DNA of 64,000 nt from a bacterium BMS3Bbin10. GTDB taxonomy: Bacteria; Pseudomonadota; Alphaproteobacteria; Rhizobiales; Methyloligellaceae. The notes under the pieces were generated by a model that saw only the letters and a program-made list of their open reading frames with translations, was not told the DNA's origin and made no database searches. The stretch's first letter is position 1, and the number at the start of each line of letters is the position of its first letter. The stretch spans positions 57,923-121,922 of the forward strand of contig BDTT01000131.1 of assembly GCA_002897995.1 (NCBI GenBank), given 5' to 3'. Positions 33,711 through 41,903 of this stretch are shown here, in pieces. The position numbers were made by a program, and so were the translations under genes.

Positions 33711-35036
33711 ATGAAAAAGTATCTTGGTTTAACCAGCGGTATTGGAATGTTTGCTGGCGCAAGCATTGTTTTATCAGCTTCCGCGTTAGCAGGTGCTGGC
33801 GATCCTGCCGCTGTCGACTGGTCGAAAGTCCCGACAACGGAAATCGGGCTTTTCTGGCCTGGACAGTCGACCTATGATTATCTTATCAGCCCCAGACATA
33901 AAAGAGCCGATCTCCAGACCAGGGAAGGCGAGGCCTGTGTGGATTGCCACAAGGGAGAAGAAAAGGAGATAGGCAATAAGCTGGTCGTTGAAGGCGATCT
34001 GGAGCCAATGCCCGTCGAAGGCAAGAACGGCTTCATCAATCTCAAATTCCAGGTCGCGTATGACGACAATGACGCCTATTTCCGCTTCCAGTGGAAAACC
34101 CTGAACAACTATCCCGGCTGGGCCCATCCCTACTACCGTTATGATGGCAAGGCATGGAAAGTCTACGGCTACCCGAAACTCGACGCCGTGGTTCAGGACG
34201 GTGAGCAGCCGGGCATCTACGAAGACCGCATGTCGATGATGATCGATGACGGCAAGGTGGAGAACTACGCCAAGCAGGGCTGCTGGATAACTTGCCATGA
34301 TGGCCAGCGCGACAACCCGGACAGACCCACGACCGATGAAGTCAAGGCCAACGCGCTGTTCAAGTATCTGAAGAAAAAAGACGTGCGCAAATATCTGCCT
34401 TCAACGCGCACCGACGGCAGTTCCTGGGACAAGGGCAAGACGCCTGAAGAAATTGCCAAGATCAAGGCGGCCGGCGGCTTCCTGGATCTGATGCAATGGC
34501 GCGGGCATCGCTCCAATCCGGTTGGCATGTCGGACGACTTCTATGTTCTGGAATATCGCAACAGCGATGCCGGCAAGAATCCGTTCAGCTCGAACTTCGA
34601 CAAAAAAGCCAAACATCCGAAGTACATGTATGACGAAAAGAAATTTGGCAAAAAATTCGTCCGTGTCGAAGATATCCGCAAGATGGAAACGGCCCTGGTC
34701 CGCGAAAGAAACGCGGTGCCATTCGATCCGAATGCCGGCTGGAAAGAAGGGGATCTGATCCCGAAATATGTCATCAGCCGTGAGGATGCCAAAGGATCCG
34801 CCGCCGACAACAATCGTTCCAAGGGCGTTTGGAAAGATGGCGTGTGGACGGTGGTATGGGCCCGCAAGCTGGGTCTGACCAATCCGGACGACAAGGCCCT
34901 GAAAGAGGGCGGTGTCTACACCTTCGGTTTCGCCGCCCATGACGACAACATCACCACACGCGGCCATCACGTGTCGTTCCCGGTATCAATCGGGTTCGGC
35001 GCCAAAGCCGACATCGAAGCGACCAAGCTCAACTGA
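33711..35036 (+). CDS. Periplasmic cytochrome c with ethylbenzene-dehydrogenase-type haem domain
   Basis: Protein of 441 residues with a signal peptide (MKKYLGLTSG..., cut near ALA-GAGD). A c-type haem site CVDCH lies at 76-80 and a second, unusual CX3CH site (CWITCH) at 191-196. Downstream, MQWRGHRSNPVGMSDD and FGFAAHDDNITTRGHHVSFP match the haem-binding domain of the ethylbenzene dehydrogenase/DMSO-reductase type II gamma subunits (EB_dh). It should carry electrons in the periplasm, to or from the NapC-like protein encoded next. A strong AAAGGAGG ribosome site precedes the ATG. The gene is first in the operon and is followed by a perfect hairpin, so it may be made in excess. Confidence 0.83.
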   Translation: MKKYLGLTSGIGMFAGASIVLSASALAGAGDPAAVDWSKVPTTEIGLFWPGQSTYDYLISPRHKRADLQTREGEACVDCHKGEEKEIGNKLVVEGDLEPMPVEGKNGFINLKFQVAYDDNDAYFRFQWKTLNNYPGWAHPYYRYDGKAWKVYGYPKLDAVVQDGEQPGIYEDRMSMMIDDGKVENYAKQGCWITCHDGQRDNPDRPTTDEVKANALFKYLKKKDVRKYLPSTRTDGSSWDKGKTPEEIAKIKAAGGFLDLMQWRGHRSNPVGMSDDFYVLEYRNSDAGKNPFSSNFDKKAKHPKYMYDEKKFGKKFVRVEDIRKMETALVRERNAVPFDPNAGWKEGDLIPKYVISREDAKGSAADNNRSKGVWKDGVWTVVWARKLGLTNPDDKALKEGGVYTFGFAAHDDNITTRGHHVSFPVSIGFGAKADIEATKLN

Positions 35037-35058
35037 TCCTGAGCCAAGACCCCAAGAC

Positions 35059-35086
35059 TGTGCCCGGCCCCCGGGGGCCGGGCACA
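35059..35086. terminator. Perfect 14-bp-stem palindrome after the cytochrome gene
   Basis: The half-site TGTGCCCGGCCCCC (35059-35072) is followed at once by its exact complement, with no loop bases and no T run. It lies in the gap between the cytochrome and NapC-like genes. Such a structure would protect the 3' end of the first message and reduce read-through, rather than stop transcription outright. Confidence 0.7.
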
Positions 35087-35136
35087 TATCCACCACGTGA
35101 TTGGCCGTTGTCTTGATTTGGATGAGGGGGATTTCA

Positions 35137-35799
35137 GTGAAAAATTTTTTTCAACGCTTTTCGCTCCAGTCAAGAATTATCTTTGCCATCGCTGGAGCCG
35201 GGATCCTGATCATCGGTGTTTTTTTTGCGGTAGCCTATGAGCCGGTAACCCGCAACTTTGTTGCCCAGGATGCAACATGCAATTACTGCCATCTTCCGTG
35301 GGAGTTCAATCCCGATGTCAGGTTGACGGCGACCAAGCCCCATCAGGCCAAACCCGATCAACCGCAATCGCAAGCAAAATGCGTTGATTGTCACCTGCCG
35401 GAAGGACGGTTGAACGCCACCTTTGTCTATACCCACATTGTCAGCTTCACCGATTTATTCGGCAAGTTCCGCGATCTTGAAGCCGAACGCGCCGGGGACT
35501 GGATTCCCCCCCGGGCGGCAACCGCCTATCGGGTGCGTGACCGATTGTTCGAAACCGACAGCGGTACCTGCCGGACTTGCCATATAGAGGATGAAATCAA
35601 GCCCAAGCGAACGCGGGGCATCAATGCCCACAAACTGGCGCTGGAGAAGAAACAGACCTGCATTGAGTGCCACTATAATGAGGTTCACCGTCCGGTCGAC
35701 CAGCGCAAAGCCGCCTTCCAGCGGCCTATAATCTCTTTTGAGCAGCCTCCATCTGCTGAGATGAAACTATTGCAATTTGTCCAGGAGGTCCGAAGATGA
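35137..35799 (+). CDS. NapC/NirT-type membrane-anchored tetrahaem cytochrome c
   Basis: Protein of about 220 residues with one N-terminal membrane anchor (IIFAIAGAGILIIGVFFAVAY) and four haem sites: CNYCH, CVDCH, CRTCH and CIECH, the count and spacing of the NapC/NirT/NrfH family, which oxidise quinol and feed periplasmic reductases. The GTG at 35137 has a GAGGGGG ribosome site six bases upstream; an ATG at 35122 is an alternative. The 3' end overlaps the FeS-protein gene by 4 bases. Its presence with an NrfD-type quinol module in the same operon is unusual. Confidence 0.88.
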   Translation: MKNFFQRFSLQSRIIFAIAGAGILIIGVFFAVAYEPVTRNFVAQDATCNYCHLPWEFNPDVRLTATKPHQAKPDQPQSQAKCVDCHLPEGRLNATFVYTHIVSFTDLFGKFRDLEAERAGDWIPPRAATAYRVRDRLFETDSGTCRTCHIEDEIKPKRTRGINAHKLALEKKQTCIECHYNEVHRPVDQRKAAFQRPIISFEQPPSAEMKLLQFVQEVRR

Positions 35800-36581
35800 C
35801 TGGGTCGCGTAAAAAATCAGCCGACAGGGAAAACCAGCGCACCAGCCGCCGGAACTTCCTGAAAGCGGCAGGCGGCAGCGCCGTGGCCGCCACGGTTGCC
35901 GCGGTAGCGGTCCCATCGCTGGCCACCGATGACGAAAGCGGCCAACAGGCCGACAAAAAGCAGTACGGCATGGTCATCGATGTGCGCAAATGCATCGGCT
36001 GTCATTCCTGCAGTGTCGCCTGCAAGGCCGAATTCGACGTGCCGCTGGGCGCCACGCGCTCCTGGGTCGAGTACACCGATAAAGGCACCTATCCGAACGT
36101 ATCGAGAAACTTCCTGCCCAGGCTGTGCAACCATTGCCGCCATGCGCCATGCGTCGATGTGTGCCCAACGGGGGCCACCTACAAGCGCAAGCAGGACGGC
36201 ATCGTGGTCGTCGACGCCGGTCTTTGCATTGGCTGCAAATATTGCATCCAGGCCTGCCCTTACGATGCCCGTTTCCTCAACCCCCTGACCGGGGTTGTCG
36301 ACAAATGCGATTTTTGCATCCACCGGGTTTCGAAAGGGCTGGAGCCCTCTTGCGTCAACTCATGCGTCGGCGGGGCCCGCATCTTTGGCGATATCTCCGA
36401 CCCGGAAAGCGAAATCTCCCGTGTCATGGCCACCAATCCGGTCACCGTGCTCAGGCCGGGAATGGGAACCGAGCCCAATGTCTACTACATCGGGGCCGAC
36501 CATTCCGACGAGCATGAGAACAAGCGTGGCTGGTACGATGTGCGCGTAACGACGCACCGCAAGGAAAAGGACAGGAGGTAG
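35796..36581 (+). CDS. Tat-exported four-cluster FeS electron-transfer subunit (PsrB/TtrB/SrdB type)
   Basis: Protein of 261 residues with a twin-arginine signal (SRRNFLKAAGG) that includes a hydrophobic stretch to about residue 45. Sixteen cysteines form four 4Fe-4S sites: CIGCHSCSVAC, CNHCRHAPCVDVCP, CIGCKYCIQACP and CDFCIHR...PSCVNSC. This is the B subunit of complex iron-sulfur molybdoenzymes, passing electrons between the membrane NrfD protein and the molybdenum subunit on the periplasmic side. A CAGGAGG ribosome site lies within the end of the preceding gene. The B-C-A order of these genes is like ttrBCA and srdBCA. Confidence 0.92.
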   Translation: MTGSRKKSADRENQRTSRRNFLKAAGGSAVAATVAAVAVPSLATDDESGQQADKKQYGMVIDVRKCIGCHSCSVACKAEFDVPLGATRSWVEYTDKGTYPNVSRNFLPRLCNHCRHAPCVDVCPTGATYKRKQDGIVVVDAGLCIGCKYCIQACPYDARFLNPLTGVVDKCDFCIHRVSKGLEPSCVNSCVGGARIFGDISDPESEISRVMATNPVTVLRPGMGTEPNVYYIGADHSDEHENKRGWYDVRVTTHRKEKDRR

Positions 36582-36583
36582 AG

Positions 36584-37525
36584 ATGCATGAACTGACCTG
36601 GGGTCTGCCGGTTATTCTCTACCTGTTTCTCGCCGGGCTTGGCGCCGGTGCGGTGACCGTGAGTGGATCGGTGCTGCTGCGCAAGGGAGGGTTTGGTTCA
36701 TCCCGCTTCGCCATCGCCCGCTGTGGAGCCCTGATCGGGCCCCTCCCCGTCATGCTGGGCACCTTCCTGATCGTCTTCGAGCTGGGGCAGCCTTTCAGGG
36801 CTCTGAACCTGTTCAAATTGATCAACCTGTCGCCGATGAATATCGGGTCATGGCTGCTGGGTGCGTTCATCTTCCTCAGCCTGCTTTATGCGCTGACCTT
36901 CCTGCCGCCATCGGCGGGGCCGGGCGACCGGCTGAGGGGGGTTCGGCGGGCCCTGGCCTGGATTTGCGTGCCGGTTGGCATCAGCGTCGCCATCTATACC
37001 GGCATCATGCTCGGGGCCATGCCGGCGCGGCCGTTCTGGAATTCGCCAATTCTTGCCGGATTGTTTTTGTTGTCCGCGCTTTCCACCGGTGTTGCGAGCA
37101 TCATTCTGGCGGGCGTTTTCTTCCGGCGCAATCACCGCGATCCCGCCGTGCGGGACGATTACGACAACAGTTCCTATTTGCTGACCGCATCGGATGCGCT
37201 TTTGATCGGTGGCGAGCTGATCATCATCTTCCTGTTTTTGATGTTCGCCCAATTGACCATCGGCGATGTCAGATATGCGGTGAATGTCATCTTGCCGGGC
37301 GGAAATCTCGCCCCGGCGTTCTGGGGCCTGGTCATCGTGATCGGCCTTGTCATCCCGCTGGTGGTCGAGATCGTCCTGATCGTTCCCAAACTTCTTTACG
37401 GGCGGCGGTTTGTTTCAATACCGGCCATAGAAGTGGCAATACCAACCGCCATTATCATTGGCGGATTTGCCTTGCGTTATATCATCGTGGTTGCCGGTCA
37501 GATCACCGCCCCGGCAGCATTGTAG
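36584..37525 (+). CDS. NrfD/PsrC-type quinone-interacting membrane subunit
   Basis: Protein of 313 residues with eight or nine hydrophobic helices and the start HELTWGLPVILYLFLAGLGAGA, the usual N-terminus of NrfD/PsrC proteins. PLPVMLGTFLIVFELGQP follows in the second and third helices. It exchanges electrons with the quinone pool in the inner membrane and carries no haem. Its ribosome site (AGGAGG) overlaps the end of the FeS gene, and the start is two bases after that stop, so synthesis is coupled. It should form the membrane part of the complex with the FeS protein and the molybdenum subunit. Confidence 0.92.
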   Translation: MHELTWGLPVILYLFLAGLGAGAVTVSGSVLLRKGGFGSSRFAIARCGALIGPLPVMLGTFLIVFELGQPFRALNLFKLINLSPMNIGSWLLGAFIFLSLLYALTFLPPSAGPGDRLRGVRRALAWICVPVGISVAIYTGIMLGAMPARPFWNSPILAGLFLLSALSTGVASIILAGVFFRRNHRDPAVRDDYDNSSYLLTASDALLIGGELIIIFLFLMFAQLTIGDVRYAVNVILPGGNLAPAFWGLVIVIGLVIPLVVEIVLIVPKLLYGRRFVSIPAIEVAIPTAIIIGGFALRYIIVVAGQITAPAAL

Positions 37526-37543
37526 AAACGGAGAGATACCGCC

Positions 37544-40078
37544 ATGGTTGATCGCAGAAAGTTTCTTGGACTTGGTGTGGCGATATCCACCTTGCCCCTG
37601 CTGCCGGTTGGCAGGGCCCACGCAAAAACCACGAAAAAACTTGAGGAGGGGGGAAAAGCCTATTCCCATTATAGTGGAACGCAATTAGCGCCGGTTGCCA
37701 GTATCTGCGGTCAATGTCCAAGCCACTGCGCAATTGTCGGATATCTCGATGAAGGCATATTGGTCAAAATCGAGGGGCAACCGAAATCCATCCGCAATCT
37801 GGGTAAAGTCTGCGCCAAGGGCCAGGCCGGGGTGCAAAAAGTCTACGACCCGGACCGGGTTCTTTTCCCGCTCCGGCGAACCGGCAAACGCGGCGAGGAA
37901 AAATGGGAGAAGATTTCGTGGGATACGGCGCTGGAGGACCTCGCCTCCCGCCTCAAGACGCTCCGCGACGCGGGCCAGGCGGAAAAGTTTGTGTTCCATC
38001 ATGGCTGGATTCCGGCAAGCGCCAAGATGCTGATCGACGAGATTTTCCTGCCCGCCTACGGCACCGCCTCCATCATCGATCAGACCTGCCTGGGCTATAG
38101 CGCGCGCTGGACGGCCCTGGAGCTGACCTGGGGGGCACGTGTCGACAATTGGGATTTCGACAACACCGATTTTGTGCTGAATTTCGGCAGCAATGTTCTT
38201 GAAGCCGATACCAACCAGGTGCCGCTGGCCCGCCGGTTTGCCCTGGCGATCACCGAGCGGCATTTGCCGGTAATGACCTTCGATGTCCGGCTATCCAATA
38301 CCGCGGCCAGGTCCACAAGGTGGTTTCCGATCCGGCCGGGAACCGACGGGGCGGTGGCTCTTGCCATGTGCAACGTGGTGATGAGCGAGGAGCTTTATCG
38401 CGGCCCCGGAGAGGATTTCCTCAAATATTGTCTGGTCACCGACGACCGCACCGCCTCGACCGGCGACAAGGTGGCGGTGCTGAAACAGCATCTGGAGCAA
38501 TACACACCCGAATGGGCCGAGGAAATCAGCGGCGTGGCCGCGGCGGAAATTGTGGGCATCGCCCGAAAATTCGCCGCCGCCAAATCAGCTTGCGTGATCA
38601 GCTCCCGAGGCGCCAGCGCCCGTTTCAACGGGGTCGAAACCGAGCGCGCGATCCAGATGCTCGCCGCCATTACCGGCAACATCGACACCCCTGGCGGCCG
38701 CTGCCGGGCCATCACACCTCAATGGATCTATCCCGCCGGGCCGGAAGACAAACCTGAGCCCAGAAAAATCGCCTTTATCGATGACGGCGGCGGCGCCATG
38801 GCACTGCCCGACTTTGCCGCCGGGAACAATGTTCTGAACCGTCTTGCGGCCGGCGCCGAGCGCCCCGGCGTCTACATGTGGTATCACCACAATCCGGCCT
38901 ATGCGAATAGCCAGACCCAGGCGACGATCGACATTCTTAAAGATGAAACCCTGCTGCCCTTCACCGTCGCCGTGACCCCGTTTTACGACGAAACGGCGGC
39001 GCTGGCGGACCTGATCCTGCCGGACGCCACCTATCTGGAACGCTACGATATCGAGGACGGCGTCTCGCCGAACCAGGTCCCGGAATATTCCATCCGCCAG
39101 CCAATGATCGCCCCGCAAGGGGAGGCCCGCGACTTCAAGGAGGTGTGTCTGGACCTTGCCAAACGCATGGGGTTCCCGCTTGGCATTAAATCGGCCGAGA
39201 AATTCGTCGCCGCCGCCTGCAAGCTGACCCCGGTGGTGAAAAAGAAAGCCCGCGGCTTCCGGGGCATGAAGAAAAAAGGTGTCTGGCATGACAAAAAGGC
39301 CAGCCCGGTCTATGCGGACTACCGTGAGGAGGTCTCCGCCGAAGATCTGGCCGCCGAAGGTGTGATTCTCGATCCCCCCACGGGGGTCTACTGGAACTGG
39401 CGGCAGGCCGGGGCCCAAAGCGAGGCCTTGGCCGTGGAGCGCGGATATCTGGGAACTCCCGGCGCTCACCGGGCCTATGTTGGACAGCAGATCGGCGATG
39501 TCGCCTATAAAGGCTTTGCGCCCGGAAAGCTCAATAAATCCGGATATTTCGAACTGTATTCCACCGTTCTGCCAGACAAGGGCCTGCCGGGCTATGTCGC
39601 AATCCCGGAGCATCGGGAGCTAACGGAAGATCAACTGATCCTCACGACGTTCAAGGCCAATGTGCAAACCCTGTCCAATACCGGAAACGACAGCTGGCTT
39701 GCGGAAATCCAGCACGACAACCCGGCCTGGATCAATCCGCGAACCGCCGCGGCAAGGAAAATCGTCGATGGCGATCTTGTGAGGATAAAATCCCCCATCG
39801 GCAAGATCGAGGCGGTGGCGATGGTCACCCCCGCCATCGCGCCAGGGGTTGTCGCCATTTCCACCCATGCCGGCCGCTGGCAGGGCGGCCGCTACGCCGC
39901 CGGCGAAAAGGCGCCCTTCGCCATCGATGATCTCCGGCACGATGCGTTCCAGTGGTGGCAAGCGGGCGGCGCGCACGCCAACCGGATTATTCCCGCCGAT
40001 TTCGAACCCGTCAGCGGACAGCAGCGCTGGATGGATACCGTTGTCGAGGTCACGAAAATCGAGCCCGCGACTACGTGA
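37544..40078 (+). CDS. Molybdopterin oxidoreductase catalytic subunit, PsrA/PhsA/TtrA family
   Basis: Protein of 844 residues with a Tat signal (VDRRKFLGLGVAI). The first 4Fe-4S site is Cys55, Cys58, Cys62 and Cys90 (CGQCPSHC...KVCAKGQAG). IIDQTCLGYSARW places Cys182 where PhsA/PsrA have the molybdenum ligand, and FPIRPGTDGAVALAM and LILPDATYLERYD are cofactor-binding blocks. The C-terminal domain ends the MGD-binding barrel. The family reduces thiosulfate, polysulfide, tetrathionate, selenate or arsenate. At 844 residues it is shorter than TtrA, and the substrate cannot be set from sequence. It is the last gene of the operon; an IS3 remnant follows 60 bases on. Confidence 0.9.
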   Translation: MVDRRKFLGLGVAISTLPLLPVGRAHAKTTKKLEEGGKAYSHYSGTQLAPVASICGQCPSHCAIVGYLDEGILVKIEGQPKSIRNLGKVCAKGQAGVQKVYDPDRVLFPLRRTGKRGEEKWEKISWDTALEDLASRLKTLRDAGQAEKFVFHHGWIPASAKMLIDEIFLPAYGTASIIDQTCLGYSARWTALELTWGARVDNWDFDNTDFVLNFGSNVLEADTNQVPLARRFALAITERHLPVMTFDVRLSNTAARSTRWFPIRPGTDGAVALAMCNVVMSEELYRGPGEDFLKYCLVTDDRTASTGDKVAVLKQHLEQYTPEWAEEISGVAAAEIVGIARKFAAAKSACVISSRGASARFNGVETERAIQMLAAITGNIDTPGGRCRAITPQWIYPAGPEDKPEPRKIAFIDDGGGAMALPDFAAGNNVLNRLAAGAERPGVYMWYHHNPAYANSQTQATIDILKDETLLPFTVAVTPFYDETAALADLILPDATYLERYDIEDGVSPNQVPEYSIRQPMIAPQGEARDFKEVCLDLAKRMGFPLGIKSAEKFVAAACKLTPVVKKKARGFRGMKKKGVWHDKKASPVYADYREEVSAEDLAAEGVILDPPTGVYWNWRQAGAQSEALAVERGYLGTPGAHRAYVGQQIGDVAYKGFAPGKLNKSGYFELYSTVLPDKGLPGYVAIPEHRELTEDQLILTTFKANVQTLSNTGNDSWLAEIQHDNPAWINPRTAAARKIVDGDLVRIKSPIGKIEAVAMVTPAIAPGVVAISTHAGRWQGGRYAAGEKAPFAIDDLRHDAFQWWQAGGAHANRIIPADFEPVSGQQRWMDTVVEVTKIEPATT

Positions 40079-40141
40079 CTAAGATCGGCGCTTTGGCATT
40101 AAATGCTGGATCGCGGTTTTGATTCCATCAAAACATGAAGC

Positions 40142-40477
40142 GATCTGGTCGAGCGATCACATCTGTCGGCGCGCCTTATCACCCACAGACCCAAGGCAAG
40201 GCTTGCGCCCCGACTTGATCGGGGTATTGAGCGTTGGCACCAGACGTTGAAGAACCGCATCCTGCTGGAAAACTACTATCTGCCCGGCGACCTTGAGGCC
40301 CAAATCGACGCCTTCGTCGGCCACTACAATCACCAGCGATACCACGAGAGCCTGAAAAACCTCACGCCGGCCGATGTCTGCTTCGGGCGTGGCCAGACCA
40401 TTCTGCTGCAAAGAGAAAGGATCAAACGCAAGACAATCGAACACCGGCGCTTGCGGCACGCAAAAGCTGCTGCTTAA
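40142..40477 (+). pseudogene. IS3-family transposase (OrfB) remnant, frameshifted by a 25-bp insertion
   Basis: The frame before position 40200 reads GAPYHPQTQGK. From 40226 it reads IERWHQTLKNRILLENYYLP and goes on to NHQRYHESLKNLTPADV, ending at 40477; together these are the C-terminal third of an IS3 OrfB. In intact proteins the two parts join directly. Here 25 bases (40201-40225) with a CCCCGA/TCGGGG hairpin are inserted, which shifts the frame. The 5' two-thirds are absent. It belongs to a different IS3 subgroup from the remnant at 33512. The rest of the gap to 40721 has no supported gene. Confidence 0.88.
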
Positions 40478-40672
40478 ATTGAAACCAGAGATGAGCCAGG
40501 GTCTCTCTTATTGAAGATGCTCAACGGTCTCAAATATTTTGACCACGGACACCCTCGAAGATGCTTCTTTCCGGCTGGAAAAACGAGAATTAGACATGGA
40601 GGAGAAGAGCAAGCTGTTCCAGTAATTCATTCGCTCGCGCCTGAAGCCAATGTTGGATTGTGGCACTAAGCG

Positions 40673-40732
40673 GACATTCTCAGGGGGGCGGTTCAACAGC
40701 GAGCATTTATGAGCCCGCGTCCTAGAAAACGG
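40673..40732 (+). repeat. Dispersed repeat at right edge of accessory region
   Basis: GACATTCTC (40673-40681), 22 bases including GGCGGT, then CATTTATGAG (40704-40713), followed by CCTAGAAAACGG. The same blocks at identical spacing occur on the opposite strand at 23543-23503. The tail runs into the stop codon of the pit gene. Confidence 0.65.
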
Positions 40733-41768
40733 TCTGATCGAACACGTTCTGCAGGAAATACAGCCCGAAGAAACTGATGAAACCGGCCATGATCGGCGTC
40801 GCTACCCAGCCCATGACGATGGTTCCGAGCAACCGCCAGCGAATGCCGGCGGCGCCCTGGAGGATGGCGATCCCGACAATGGCGCCGACAACGGCCTGGG
40901 AGCTGGAGACCGGCACCAGTGGAATGGTCGGGAGGCCCATGCTCAGCAGCCAGGCTTCCAGGCCCCGCGAGGCGAAGGCGAACAGCACAATCGAGTGGGA
41001 CACAACCGCGACAAAGGCGGCGACCGGTGAAATGCGCCCGAGCCCGCCCCCGACCGTCATCATCACGCCTTTCGAGTAGGTCATCACGCCAAAAGCTATG
41101 GCCAGCCCGCCTATCAGGAAGAGCTGTTGCGCCGGGCTGAAGGAAATGCCGCCCAGCTCAAGCGTTGAGAATTCGATCGCGGGCAGGAACACGCCCACGA
41201 CATTGGCGATGTTGTTTGCCCCCAGCGCATAGGCCCCGAAGGCGCCCGCGAGCAGCAGCCCCAGACGCAGATAGGCGTCCGTGCGCACCAGATGCAGCTT
41301 GGAGTAGCGCAGATAGATGCGCAGCGCCTTGTACAGGATCACCGCGATGATCGCGGCGAGAATCGGGCACAGAACCCAGGTAGTCACGATGGTCATCAGA
41401 ATCTTTGTATCCGTCGGCTGTCCGGTAAACAGGTTCCATCCGACAATCCCTCCGACGATGGCCTGGCTGGTGGAAACAGCCAGCCCCGCCTTGGTCATGA
41501 CATAGACGGATATGGCCGCGGCCAGGGCTGTCATGAAAGCGCCTGGAAGAGCGGTGATCGCGCCGAGTTTGCCGAGGGTCTCGGAGGAGCCCGCGCCGCT
41601 GATGACCGCGCCGAGCACGACGAAGATGGAGCAGATGGCCGCCGCCGTGCCCCACCGCACCATGCGTGTGCCAACGGCCGTGCCGAACACGTTTGCCGCA
41701 TCATTGGCGCCAAGCGCCCAGCCGAGAAACAATCCGCTGGACAGAAATATGATTACGCTCGGGTCCAT
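40722..41768 (-). CDS. pit: Low-affinity inorganic phosphate transporter, Pit family
   Basis: Membrane protein of 348 residues with two inverted repeats, each with the signature GANDAANVFGTAVG (N-terminal) or GANNIANVVGVFLP (C-terminal), and the partner motifs VSTSQAIVGGIVGW and VSSSQAVVGAIVG. Pit proteins import metal-phosphate with protons across the inner membrane. The gene for the DUF47 accessory protein precedes it on the same strand, the usual pairing. The stop codon lies in the dispersed repeat at the edge of the accessory region, so the last few residues may have been replaced by it. Confidence 0.93.
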   Translation of the reverse strand: MDPSVIIFLSSGLFLGWALGANDAANVFGTAVGTRMVRWGTAAAICSIFVVLGAVISGAGSSETLGKLGAITALPGAFMTALAAAISVYVMTKAGLAVSTSQAIVGGIVGWNLFTGQPTDTKILMTIVTTWVLCPILAAIIAVILYKALRIYLRYSKLHLVRTDAYLRLGLLLAGAFGAYALGANNIANVVGVFLPAIEFSTLELGGISFSPAQQLFLIGGLAIAFGVMTYSKGVMMTVGGGLGRISPVAAFVAVVSHSIVLFAFASRGLEAWLLSMGLPTIPLVPVSSSQAVVGAIVGIAILQGAAGIRWRLLGTIVMGWVATPIMAGFISFFGLYFLQNVFDQTVF

Positions 41769-41800
41769 GCCTGGGCGCTAGAGTCCCTTCGAAGAGCACC

Positions 41801-41876
41801 GGGCCGCCCGCTTCCCCGGCCCGGCCACCTGGTGATTATATTCCTGGGGTGGCAGGGCCGGGGGAGCGGGCGGCCG
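41801..41876. repeat. Long inverted repeat between DUF47 and pit genes
   Basis: GGCCGCCCGCTTCCCCGGCC from 41802 pairs, with one mismatch, with the complementary arm ending at 41875, and the inner bases GCCACC and GGTGGC extend the stem. The loop is about 12 AT-rich bases. Being inside an operon, it more likely sets message stability or relative expression than acts as a full terminator. Confidence 0.75.
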
Positions 41877-41903
41877 GGCGACTGCGACAAAACAAGACAT
41901 GGG

